The notes below the pieces were generated by a model, which made no database searches, was not told the DNA's origin, and saw only the letters and a program-made list of their open reading frames with translations. This document shows positions 27,401 to 37,860 of a stretch of DNA of 64,000 nt, piece after piece. How positions within the stretch are numbered: position 1 is the first letter of the stretch; each line of letters opens with the position of its first letter. This DNA comes from Marsupella aquatica (Eukaryota; Marchantiophyta), in assembly GCA_973895155.1 (NCBI GenBank), contig OZ316893.1, forward strand, positions 10,230,001 through 10,294,000, given 5' to 3'. The position numbers and the translations under genes are program-made.

Positions 27401-28683
27401 CACATTCCTCAATGTTCTCACAACACCATCAAACATCTGAAATTTTACAGATCCAAGTCCAACAACTTGACATGGGATTCCATTTCCCATCAACACTGAC
27501 CCGTTGGAAACTGTGTAAGAACTGAAACAATCTCTTCTAGAGCAAATGTGAAAAGTACATGCACTATCTAGAATCCAGTCATCACTACCTGGATTTGACA
27601 CTACGTTGAGAGCATAACCTTGACATCACAATATGTCATCATCATCATCGAGTAAATCTACCTCTTGCGAGCTTGATGCTGCGTTAGCAGAGGCAGTAGG
27701 GACCTTTACTCGACAATCCCTTTTCATGTGGCCTGGCTTGCCACAATTCCAACATGCAAGAGGCTTCCTCTCTTGCGATTTTCCTCTGGATTTAGATCTC
27801 CCCCGTGATGTAGATCTAAACCTGTTCTGCCCATTCGTGCGCTGCGTTGCTCTTCCACGGTTCAAATTCAACGCAGTGCCAGAAGAAGATGTTGTCTGTG
27901 ATTTACCCAGCTTCTTCTGAGCATCATCAGACAACAAAGAGCTTACCACCTCATTATACGAAATGGACTTCAGATCTCTGTACAAGAGCACCTGTTTCAA
28001 GCCCTGATATGACGGCGGTAAGGAGCTTAGCAGAAGTAAGGCCTTATCCTCATCTTCAACTTCTTTTCCCAGGTTTGACAGATCCACCGCTAGACTGTCC
28101 AACTCATCCAAGTGATCCTGCATCTTGCTCCCTTCCTTGAGCCTGAGGCTCATCAAGAGAGACTTCTTGTACAGCCGGTCTGACGCATCTTCCCGGTAGT
28201 ACTTCTCTCTTAGAGCCTTGAACAGTGATGCGCAATCCGCATAATCATCCAGCTGCTTGATGATGTGTGGCTTGAGATAAAGCATCGCTGCATTAACAGC
28301 AATCACCTGCTCCTGTCTCCACTGCTTCTCTGAGATCTCCTCCTCTCCATCATACTGCTCTCGGAAGAGAGCAGATGAGCTAAGCCCATGGCCCGTAGAA
28401 CATCCTTCACTTGCTTCTCCCACAGCAAGTAATAAGTACGACCATCGTACTTCTCCACCTCAAACTTCACTCCTCCAAATCTAGCCATCTGTCTCTTCTT
28501 CCCAACTACCGACAACTCTGGTAGTAAGACAGCTTCCTCCACTGCACGTCGCACCGGTGATCGTACTGGTGTCACTAGTTCTTCCTCAAACGGTAGCAGC
28601 TCCTCCTCAGACTCTCCGTCTGACCGTCGCGATCCTGAAGCTCCACCGATGCCAATTCTTCCAGTATCCTCCGAGTCACTCAT
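24413..28683 (-). pseudogene. Copia 2 gag-pol, near-complete but interrupted
   Basis: It starts at the ATG at 28681-28683 and ends at 24413. Gag has the CCHC knuckle CWNCGKPGHMKRDC. Protease has the DSACTFH active-site variant seen in many plant copia elements. Integrase has the D-D-E set, reverse transcriptase has YVDDML, and RNase H has STTEAEYVAA. One base is missing near 28362 in gag relative to copy 1. Downstream the frame is continuous to the end except for TGA 27626-27628 (gag/protease, shared with copy 1), TGA at about 27122 (Gly in copy 1), TGA 26465-26467 (integrase/RT, shared), TAA 25643-25645 (Gln in copy 1) and TAG 25508-25510 (Gln in copy 1). An undamaged polyprotein is not encoded. 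Confidence 0.95.
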
Positions 28684-29046
28684 ATGAAACAATCACGAAA
28701 AAACGTCTTTTTTTGAAATTTCTCATAAAACTCAAAACTCAACACCGCCGCGTAGCCCACGAAGCTAGGAGTCCAATACTGAAAGTCGAAATCAAAATCG
28801 AAATTCGACGGAAAAGTTATTCAAATTTCGGTCGGGGTGGGTAAAACCTTGGGAAACTCCCCCGTTTTGACCACCTCAGAGAATAACCAAAATACCCAGT
28901 ATAACCCGTCGTCGGAATCGCGATGTGATCGGTGTGCCGCGGTGCTAACTCCAGTGGCAACGTCCTCATCGAAAAAAAACCAAAAAAGTTAACGTTCGGC
29001 GGACGGAATCTATGTCGAACGGCCGAAAAACAGCTCTCTGTTTTTT

Positions 29047-29100
29047 GGGAATATTCCCGCACAGTACAGCAGGTCTCACAGGGGGCCGTTCCCCCTGTTG
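29047..29100. other. Copia 2 leader palindrome and hairpin
   Basis: Palindrome gggaatattccc (29047-29058) precedes the inverted repeat cagggggccgttccccctg at about 29078-29097 (7-bp stem, 5-base loop). Both are preserved in copy 1. A role in RNA dimerisation or packaging is conceivable but only inferred. Confidence 0.55.
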
Positions 29101-30077
29101 GAGCGGTTAAAATGGAGGGTGACCGGTCCCGGGACAAGAGGAAAAACAAGGGGAAAGAAAAAGGCTTAAAATAGGGCCCTAAAGGGGGTGCAAAGCCCCT
29201 TTAAACAAGAATACATGTAAAAGGGCCATCGTACGCACATGGGGTATACCCGGGCGGCTGCATACGCAGCCGCGTATGCCGTATGCTGGGCCGGGGAACA
29301 AAAAAAAAACTTTTGCGAGGAGGAGTGAGGGGCGACCGGCGGCCGGCAGGTCGCGCGTAGAAGGAGGCAGGGCTCGAAGGGCGTCGGGGCCGGCCGAAGG
29401 GAGGAAAGCACGAAAAAATTCCCCCCTAATGTAAACACAAAAATTTTCCCGGCTGCTTCGCAGCCGTGTTCGTTCAAACCGGGCCAGGGGTCGGGGCAGC
29501 TACCATTGCGCCGGCCGGCGCTCCAAAGTCAAGTGCCAATCCCGGGCTCAAAACGACCGCCTTGCCGCGATCAAACCGTTGAGCCGTAGCACTTCGCGTT
29601 TCTTTCACCGGGTCGGACGTCACGAAGATAAACCCGGTTCAGTTGTGAACAAGCTCCATAGCTTGTGAAAAAAAAAAAAAAAAACCTGAACGTCTCCGTC
29701 ACTCGTCACGTCGCACTTGGTAACAACTCGGCAGCAATCCAGCAACCGAAATGACCAGCTCGCTTCAACCTTCAACTTGAGCTATAATGTGCGATCCCTC
29801 CCGTACCGCACAACTCACTCCGTTGAAAAACGCAAACTCTGGTCTCTCCCCCAAAAATACCGTCGAACACGAATAAAACCCTGAACGATGCAAACTTTGA
29901 TTCCTCCGCCCCACGGATACTGATCAGCGAGTTCTAACCACCGTCAGAAAGCCCTCTCACTAACCTATCCGCACAACCACACACATTCGAGTTTCATGCG
30001 ACGAAACTCCAAATGTGCCATCAACAATGAACGCTGGAAAAACCTGTCACGAAAAAACCTCGTCACCTCCCAGGCAT

Positions 30078-30089
30078 GCTCTGATACCA
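30078..30089 (-). promoter_or_regulatory. Copia 2 primer binding site (initiator tRNA-Met)
   Basis: TGGTATCAGAGC on the minus strand sits two bases inside the 5' LTR, as in copy 1. Confidence 0.95.
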
Positions 30090-30091
30090 CT

Positions 30092-30435
30092 TGTTGAGCA
30101 TAGACGACATTCGTAATGGTAAGCCCATGAACCATCCAACGCACAATAGTTGACACAGAGAGATACGTGGTTCACCTCCACATGAGGCTACATCCACGGG
30201 AACACACAAGAGCTTTACTGCACTCTAGGGCGACCGGCCATACCAAGCATCCACAACACAAGCTCTCCCTATCTCTCAACTAGCTCCGTAACAATGAGCC
30301 TAGGTTCCACCAGGGTCTGGCATCAGCCCTGGCTATATGCACAATATCACTACCGCTAACATTAGCTAAGTCCTAACCCGAGTTAGACTAACTGTAGTTA
30401 GCTCATGAGTCACAAGACTAGAGCAATATCTAACA
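30092..30435 (-). repeat. Copia 2 5' LTR
   Basis: This 344-bp LTR ends on the minus strand with CTCAACA and carries the gggcgacc variant shared with the 5' LTR of copy 1. Confidence 0.95.
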
Positions 30436-30440
30436 GAAAC

Positions 30441-31060
30441 AGGATCCCAAAGGCAAACAAACGCAAGAAAGGGGCAGAGCAACGAAAAACAGGGAGAACC
30501 ACAGATCCCACAAATAGGATCAACAATGATCACATTGCAGCAGCTCACCCTCTCTCTGACATGAGACCAGATCCCTCTTGTTGTTGGTCTGAAACACCAT
30601 CCTGGCCAAGGAAAAGCACACGGAGCTGCTCCATTATGAATTGTAACTAGAGTCCTAGGTTATGGCATCACCACATCCTGGATGCCATCATGTGTTGCAG
30701 TCCTCACTCTTGTGATTGCATTTAGGATATGGATTCCTTTTGGAGAGACAATGTCGCCCCACAAACACAAGTGGGTTGGCCGGAGAGACAAGGGTGTGGT
30801 AGACTGAACTGAGGGTGAAAGGAAGTGGTAAAATGAAGGGTAGACACTCCTCATGCTTTGCTTTGCTTACAATAGAAATTTGCGGGTAGTGCACATCTTT
30901 GAATTTGATACCACTAAATTTGACAGCTCACCACAACACTCTAGTACTCTGTGTTTGTTTCCCAAGAAAACAAAAATATAATAATAATATCATGACTCAA
31001 AGTATTGTTATGCTGACTATATGTGACTATATATATAACCAAAGGTAGGTCGAAGATCCT
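30441..31060. other. Intergenic, nothing recognised
   Basis: No gene, RNA or clear repeat was identified in this stretch. Confidence 0.4.
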
Positions 31061-31760
31061 TGAGGCAAGAGATACTATAAAGAGAAGGCCACGATGAAAA
31101 CCTATCCCAGAGGCAAGAGACCCTATTAAAGAAGGCCATAAAGAAAAACAAATCCCAGGCAAGAGACCCAATTAGGGTGTCTCAAAGCTTCAAGGTTGCA
31201 GATGATGACTTTTGACCATAAAGAAATGACTATAACTTTCTGACAGGGGTTGTGTAAAAGGTTTTTGGGGGCTTTTTTCCACTAGCCTCTATAGTAATCT
31301 TTATTGCAAAAAGTTGTGAACTATGAATTTGGTAATCCATAACTTTTCCTGTCCCTAGCCTTTTAACTAGTACTTAGTTAGGGTCCATAAAATTTGACAC
31401 TTAAGATACCCCAATAGGGCGTCTCAAATATGTGAATTTTGGCAAGTGGAACTACGCCCGAGACTGTCCCATGTCGGGCCCCAAATGTCGCGCCTGACTA
31501 GTCACGTCCGGGATTTAGTGACCAATAGGGAGGGCCGGCAAAAACATGCGGCCTACCTCGCAACTCTGTGCTTTGTCCCCGAAGGTCAAAGGTCGAGGGT
31601 AAGGCTTATGAGTGTCCAAAGCAAGCGCTGCGACCCCATTCAATGTTGACCACCCCCGAAGAAAACTGCTCGGGAGTACCCACTTTCGGTGCACCCAAGG
31701 GCTTCACAGGCCACCCGGGAGGTCATTTTGTTTTCCATATTCGAGACGCCCTAATAAAAG
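31061..31760. repeat. Short degenerate repeats
   Basis: The phrase ggcaagaga with nearby aaggccat recurs three times in 31070-31160. A related phrase, gagacgccctaataaaagga, occurs near 31742. The patch at 31440-31700 is more G/C-rich than its surroundings. No coding function is recognised. Confidence 0.4.
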
Positions 31761-31849
31761 GAAGGCAGCAACGAAAACCCCAAGAGGACCAAATTTCCAC
31801 CAAATTGTCTCTCGAGACAGTAAAATAATAATGAAACGAAAGATGTATG

Positions 31850-33788
31850 ACGACTGACGAAGAAGACCGGAAGACTCCTGACTCGGCGCTCTTCCGCCAC
31901 TTGGACCTCTCAAAACTTGCCACTCACTCATCTCTCCCTCTCCCTCGCAGCCACACCGCACCGCCCACCAGTCCATCCACTACTAAACTACAGTACTACT
32001 TACTGCTACTCTTCCCCTCGATGCTTCTCGTCCGAGCCTAATCATTCTAGCCCCGAATCATTCTCCTCTGCCCTCCTGTCAGCTCATGACATCTTCCGAT
32101 CTTCGTCAGCTGCGCAGCAATTTCCTGTGCTCCCAGAGCTCCTCTCCTAGTCTCCTGGCAGGTACCGGCGTTGTGGGCGCGGGGGTGGAAAAAGGAGGCG
32201 CACCGCAGCGACGTCAATTGTGTCGTGAAGGGGGGTCCAAGAATTCCGCACGTATGGATTGGAAGCTTGGAGCGTGGCGGGGAACTTGGTCGTGAATGAG
32301 GAGGTGCAACGGCAGGAAGAGTGTTTAATTCTCCAATTCGTGGGGGGAGGGGCGGGGGAGGGGCGAGGGAGGGCAATAATAAGCGCAACGGTTGCCCGGT
32401 GAGCTTGTTTTGGCCGATTTTGGCCAACGGCTGGGCGATCGGGGGGAAGCTGGAGCAAGAGCGCAGCAAAGTTTTGCTGCAGGGACGGACTGAGGTGTTG
32501 TGGCTAATTTTGGCCGGCCGCAGGGAGATCGGGGAAGCCGGAGCTAGAGAGTAATTTTGGTCACCAACAACAGAAGCAGAAGCAGGGATCGGGCACGAGT
32601 GAGAAGAACGCAGTCGGCCTGTTGTCTTGAGCTGCTTGTCGATCAATCCCTTTCCGTTCCGTTGGCAGCTTAGCTTGGAGAGGACCTTTTGCGAAGTTGG
32701 AACGAACGAGAGTAGTCTTGGGCAGGCCACCGAGCTGTGTGCCAGGTTTTCTCTGCCTGCTTTCGTGCTCGCCTGGACTTTGAACCTTTCTTTTATACAC
32801 ACCGACTGGTTACTTGCTCTCGAAGTTTGTTGAAAGCAACGCAGTTTGCTGTCAGCTCGTGTTAGCACGTGGAACGTGTGTGCGCTGCTGTGGGATCTTT
32901 CTTCTTCTTCTTCTTCTTCTTTACTACCGCACCAGTATTGTGCTCGGGTTTTTCCGTCATCAACCTAGCTCTGTCGTGGCTTCGGAATCGCAAGCTTGTT
33001 GGCGTGGCCTCGTTAGTGTGCCGCTCGGCACGGAAGACCGTTCACGTTACTCTGTGAATTCTGCTATCCGATATCCTTCTCCGAGCTTCTCTTTCCCTTT
33101 TCTGCTTCAACTGATTGCAGAGAATTCCATTCCATGAAAGAGCGCACATCGCGGGAGGGGCCCCGAATAGGAGCGAGGAGCGACAGTCGAAGAGGACCGA
33201 AGCTTTTTGGCGTCTCCCATCAGCAGGGAATCGGTTTCTTCTTCAGTTTGCGGACACGAGAACCCAAAGGTAAGAGTGAGTGGGGAACTCATATGGATGC
33301 AAAGGCCTCGTAGATACCGTCTTGAGTTGCAAATCTCAGAGTGGTTCGAAAGCACGAGACAGATGTGGTAGAAATCGCTTTTTAGTTTGTGCGGCGCTTT
33401 CCGAAGAGTTGCAGTCTCCAGAGTCAGTGTCAGAGTCAGGGACATAACGTGTAAGTACGGTAAGGTAGGATATGGTCAGGGAATCGCCCAGCGCGTAGAT
33501 TTGCAGACTAAAGAACAGGTTTGAGACTGCTGTGAGAAAATCCATCTGCACTTCAGGGAACTCACACGGGCTCTGCAGGCAGGTCACACAAAAGCGGACT
33601 GTAAGCTACAGAGGTTTTGCATTTAGCAACTGGACTGGGACTCGAGCGAAAGAAAAGAACCGCGGTGCTATAGTCTCATCTTCTGAGCAACTTGGTTCCG
33701 GCACAGTCTGTCAGGCATCAGGATTTCATCAGGTGAGAAAATGCGCTATAGGTGACCCCGTGGGGAGCAGACAGTGTAGAGTGTTTAT
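31850..33788. other. Probable promoter and 5' leader of the J-domain gene
   Basis: G/C-richer DNA than its surroundings, with a CT-rich stretch near 31920-31960 and a CTT microsatellite near 32896-32925. Candidate donors such as gtaagagtg (about 33271) suggest a spliced leader, but no exon can be fixed. An 822-nt antisense open frame here lacks an ATG and is low-complexity, so it is not called. Confidence 0.4.
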
Positions 33789-35171
33789 ATGGCCTCGGAG
33801 ATGAGCAGAAGACTGCGCAATAGTGGGAACGAGGCATATGCAGAAGGCTGCGCGGAGTACCTGGCACCAGTATTGAGAAGTGGGCGATTGTTGAAAGCAA
33901 GTAAGTTTTACAGGCAAGCGTTAGATGCAAGCAGAACTGAGGATGAGCGAGCAAAATGTAGAAAGAATCTTGGTGCCGTTCACTGGAAGCATGCCAAGCT
34001 CTTCCTGGAGCTGTATCCTGACGGGAAGGGGTCCCCACTCCCGGACCGACCCCCAACTTTTGATATCGAATTGAGCATCGAGCACTACCTCGCTGCCCTC
34101 CGCCATGGTAGAGCCAATCAGAGCGCCGAGTGGAGAGAGAATATCAAGAAGAAAATGGAGGAAATGTCCAGATACCTGGTTGATGAAGGCGATTGGGTCC
34201 TTTCCAAAGCTGAGTTTGTCACAAATGTGAACAGGTTGTTTGGGGCTGAAGTGTCTTCGGGTGGAAAATGTCAAGCGTGGGCAATTTTGTCTTTGGGTTT
34301 CGCACAGAATACTTTCGACACAGCTGTCAAAGAGCTGAGATTGAAAGATGCGAATGGGGCCAAAAAGAATTATATACAGTCTCTAGCTCTCCTACACTCG
34401 TGTTACGGTCCCATTGAGGAAGCAGAGAGACGTGCCAGACCCGAGTTTCTGGAAGAAATCAGGACTCTGAAAACATCTGTGGACAATTGTCGGTCAACTT
34501 GTGAGTCCATTCAAGCGAATGTGGCTGGACAGAAGCACATGGAAGAGTCTATGAAGACAAGTGATAGAGCTGTGCGCCACGATTTAGTGATCTCTGCCCT
34601 GGACAAGTTCAAAGAGGCGGCTGTGCTTGCTAGAGGAGTGGATGCTGAATGCGAAGCTGAAGCCATGGCTCAAGTAGGAGACGTGTACAAGGAAGTATTC
34701 AAGAAGGATCAACAGGCTCATCCGTATTACAATGTTGCTGTTCTTCTGGCCCAGAACTCTGATGCCATGCTCTCAGCAAAGTGGTACCACAGAGCTAAAG
34801 TCGCTCTCAACCTATTTTTTAAGAAGAGCCAGGAAGCTAAAGCTCGTCAAGAGGACGAAGAGTCTGAAGTACTTGGACAAGTAAAGAAGGAAGTCGAGAA
34901 GCTCGAAACGGAGTTTAAGAAACTGAAAACAGAAGAGTTTCTAACGTATTTGTATCAAGAGTATCCTCCAAAAGGAAACCATGGGAGCTATCGTCTTGGA
35001 GAACTGAGCAGTGGAGCCGCTACTCGGCATGCTTTGAGGAAGGCAATTCAACACTACCATCCCGACCACAATGCAGGTGAGGATGATCCGCAGTGGATTA
35101 TAATGTGTGGAGAGATTACGAAACTACTCTTAGAAAAGCACCGTGTGTTTAGCAGCGATGGTCGATCGTGA
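33789..35171 (+). CDS. Intronless protein with helical repeats and a C-terminal J-like domain
   Basis: A 460-aa protein encoded by one exon. The N-terminal third opens RRLRNSGNEAYAEG and continues with SKFYRQALDAS and KCRKNLGAVHWKHA, spaced like the helix pairs of tetratricopeptide repeats. The middle (about 200-390) is helical and charged, with a Lys/Glu coiled-coil-like stretch at about 355-385. The last 70 residues hold YHPDHN (His424-Pro425-Asp426), the HPD signature by which J proteins stimulate Hsp70 ATPase. J domains are more often N-terminal, and this one lacks a clear Gly/Phe or zinc-finger region. A role as an Hsp70 co-chaperone follows if the J fold is complete; helix I is poorly defined by eye. 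I do not recognise a named orthologue. Confidence 0.82.
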   Translation: MASEMSRRLRNSGNEAYAEGCAEYLAPVLRSGRLLKASKFYRQALDASRTEDERAKCRKNLGAVHWKHAKLFLELYPDGKGSPLPDRPPTFDIELSIEHYLAALRHGRANQSAEWRENIKKKMEEMSRYLVDEGDWVLSKAEFVTNVNRLFGAEVSSGGKCQAWAILSLGFAQNTFDTAVKELRLKDANGAKKNYIQSLALLHSCYGPIEEAERRARPEFLEEIRTLKTSVDNCRSTCESIQANVAGQKHMEESMKTSDRAVRHDLVISALDKFKEAAVLARGVDAECEAEAMAQVGDVYKEVFKKDQQAHPYYNVAVLLAQNSDAMLSAKWYHRAKVALNLFFKKSQEAKARQEDEESEVLGQVKKEVEKLETEFKKLKTEEFLTYLYQEYPPKGNHGSYRLGELSSGAATRHALRKAIQHYHPDHNAGEDDPQWIIMCGEITKLLLEKHRVFSSDGRS

Positions 35172-36400
35172 GTCGGGATCTGCAAGTACTTCCCACAAGC
35201 AAGATAGGTCATCTTCAAAACTTTTGTTCGTTCCTTCTTCGTCAATCAATATTCCCGGACTTCAATGTTTGCCTAAGAAGATTGTGGGGAGTCGAGACCC
35301 TCGAAAGACCACCTATCTACCCAATTAGATTTATAGATACAGTAGATGTAGGTTTGAACGATTTTCTTCGGAACTTGTTTGCCGTAATGGAAGCCGTGCT
35401 CTTCTCTGGTTGGGCACCACAACTCGTCCGGATAGTTATGGCTTCTGCTTGTGAGGGTAAGGATTCCAACGGATTGTAAGATGGTGGAGGTGTAATTATT
35501 ACAGGGATAGAAACCCTGTCCACGGACTCATTCAAATCACTAGATAATTCGACATTTGACTTGTCTTCTTGACAACTTGTTAATTCTTAACGACAATAGT
35601 TTTTCTTACGACGGTCTACTAGGACTCGAATGGGTGCACAACCCCAACATGCTGAATGCTGATATTGTGACTTTTTTTGAAGTAGTTCCTTGGTTTCAAT
35701 TTAGGTGGTGGAGGTCGTGGTGTATAACAGTGTGTACTGACCCATTCAATTGATAGTGTACTCCCCATTCGATCCATCTTCCTTAGCGTAACGGAAATTG
35801 ACATAAATGTTGAGTATATCCTGGAAAAATGACAGAAGTCAGATCGCAACATCTTGACCTATTGTCGATTCGTGATTATGATGTCATCCTTGTTCAGCGT
35901 CTAAGCTAGGCTTTAATATTAGTTCCAGTTCGAACGCAGAGTGAATGAGACTATGCAGTCCGGGTACATAAGATTCCATATACTGTACAATGAAGAAGAC
36001 TGTACCCTTCCTGTTACTGATAGCACGTTCCTGGCTCTTATCTGTACTTCGTCTGCTGGAGTTGCTGCCCCCTTGTCTGACTCTTTTGATTGGCTCTGGG
36101 AAGTGCATAATCATTTCTATTGGTGGCCTCATTGGCTTGGTTTAAACAAGACTTTGATTCATTTCTGGTTCCCTAATTTTGCTTCTGTGTTTGCCACACT
36201 TTGTTCAACCTCACGTCAAGGACATTGTTTTGTACGTAAGGTTGAAGAAACGCTTGGCCTCTGCGCTAGGCACTCACCAAGACGTTTCATAATTTCTCTC
36301 CGAAGGCGTTTCTTACCATGGCTTGCTTTAGGGACTAGCATCCAAATCTTGTCGGGTTGGCGTTGCCTTTGTTAGAGGATTTCACTGACTAATGGATTCT
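35172..36400. other. 3' flank, unassigned open frame
   Basis: An ATG-less or weak open frame near 35941-36375 does not resemble a known protein. Otherwise the stretch appears to be 3' untranslated and intergenic DNA. Confidence 0.35.
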
Positions 36401-37600
36401 CTTGATGTTTGATGTTCTCTAGTGTTTTGGTGTTGTCTAGTGTGGACTTCTTGTGTCTTTTCGCACGCTTACAACTCTTTAATTAAAATATACTCAGAAG
36501 GTTGGAAAGCAGTTCCAGCTTACGTATCTTCCATTTTCGATCAGTTCCAGCGCATGCTATCTTCCATTTTGGATGATTGGAGTTGTCCAGTGAAACCCAG
36601 AATCTGAAAGTTAGTGACTGCGTAGCAATTTACATGAAGCGGAGGGCAGGATGTGATACACTCTTAAAGAAAGGATATGGGATTCGGTGCTACATTAGTC
36701 CTAGGCGAGTAAATAAAGGAGTGTTCAGAGTAGATTTCGGTGTGCAAATTGTTCTTCAGCTTAATATGCCTAGATTCCCGTGCCAAGCTGTAGACTTACA
36801 TTCTTCTTCAGCTTATGCCTAGGTTCCCATGTCAAGGTGGAGACGTACAGTACTCAGAGAGAACAAATTGAAGGTTGAAATCTATCAACCGGGGTTCTGA
36901 CTTTGCCTTTAGGATCTAGAATTAAATTCAGGTATGTCACAGTAGAATCATGGTTGACTTGACAGGGGGAAGCTGCTTGAGGTTCGAGAATGTGCTGTCG
37001 AGTTTTAGCTCAGGAACCGGGTTCAGGTTCGAGAATGTGTCGTGCTGAATTTTAGAACAAATCTTGACGTTGGAGAGTGTTTTCTAGGAGCCTTATAGGG
37101 TGGAGATCCAGGCTGTACAAGGTAGGTATGCAACAAAGGTCGTGACCATGAGCAGCTTGGGAGTGTTGTATAGAAGTCCCCATCTTGTATATGCAGCAAA
37201 GGAAGCGCTGAGGAGCTTGTTGGGAGGTCTGTATAAAATTCCCTCCACTTGTCAATTAACCAGAGTAACCTGTCTCTGGCACTTCTAGTAGTAAGGCTCA
37301 GACCTCGTCAAACTCAAAAAACCTCGTCTCCGACTTGTCAATTGTAAATTTCTGCCATAATCCACCTACTGTCTGTAGTCCTGGCACTTGTGTATGCAAC
37401 AGAGGCCGTGTTTGGTGGAGACATCCCCAAGTAAGCTGAATCTGGCATTTGTAGTGTCTAGCCCCGACTATCCGGACTCTGGCATTTATAGTGACTAGCC
37501 CTGGCTAGTGACTACCCTTTCACATTCTCTGGCATTTATTTTATAGTGACGGACTCTGACCTTTATAGTGAAGAGCCCTGACTGGCTAGATGACAATGAA
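36400..37600. repeat. Cluster of short diverged direct repeats
   Basis: Several phrases recur at close range: tatcttccatttt at about 36522 and 36557, cttcagctta..atgcctag at about 36755 and 36808, ggttcgagaatgtg at about 36977 and 37026, and ctggcattt.tagtg four times between 37440 and 37570. No gene is seen. Confidence 0.5.
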
Positions 37601-37619
37601 AATGTGGCTTTGAAAGTTA

Positions 37620-37860
37620 ATTAATGAAATGATAAAAAAAAATATGGGAAGGTTAATGGAATGATAAAAAAAACTGTCTTGCATGTCATCATTTTAACAA
37701 TCATATATATATCATACTCTTTCCTATCCATGTCATCATTTTAACAATTATATATAAGACATTTTTTCCTATGCAAATCTTTCTTTCCATGTACATATAT
37801 TATGGGGCCCAAGAGTCAAGGTCTAGGCTTCTAGCTTTATAAATAAGATTAGCCTTTGGG
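37620..37860 (+). repeat. Dispersed A/T-rich repeat, copy 2
   Basis: This holds aaggttaatggaatgataaa, catcattttaacaat (twice), a catatata run, catgtacatatat, ggggccc and gtctaggcttct, in the same order as the reverse complement of 23465-23735. Confidence 0.55.

Larger units (their letters stand above)
23856..30435 (-). mobile_element. Ty1/copia LTR retrotransposon, copy 2
   Basis: This 6580-bp element has two 344-bp LTRs and a perfect 5-bp target duplication gaaac (23851-23855 and 30436-30440). It belongs to the same family and orientation as copy 1. The LTRs differ at about 9 positions. The leader between the 5' LTR and gag is about 1.4 kb, longer than in copy 1. It is better preserved than copy 1 but still has one frameshift and five in-frame stops. 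Confidence 0.97.

Noticed and set aside
31440-31520. Possible zinc-knuckle remnant (WNYARDCP)
   Set aside because: The first cysteines are missing and there is no surrounding gag-like sequence; too weak to call.
32047-32868. Long antisense open frame of 273 codons upstream of the J-domain gene
   Set aside because: It starts at GTG, is Pro/Ser-rich and low-complexity, and lies in G/C-rich promoter or leader DNA; no domain is visible.
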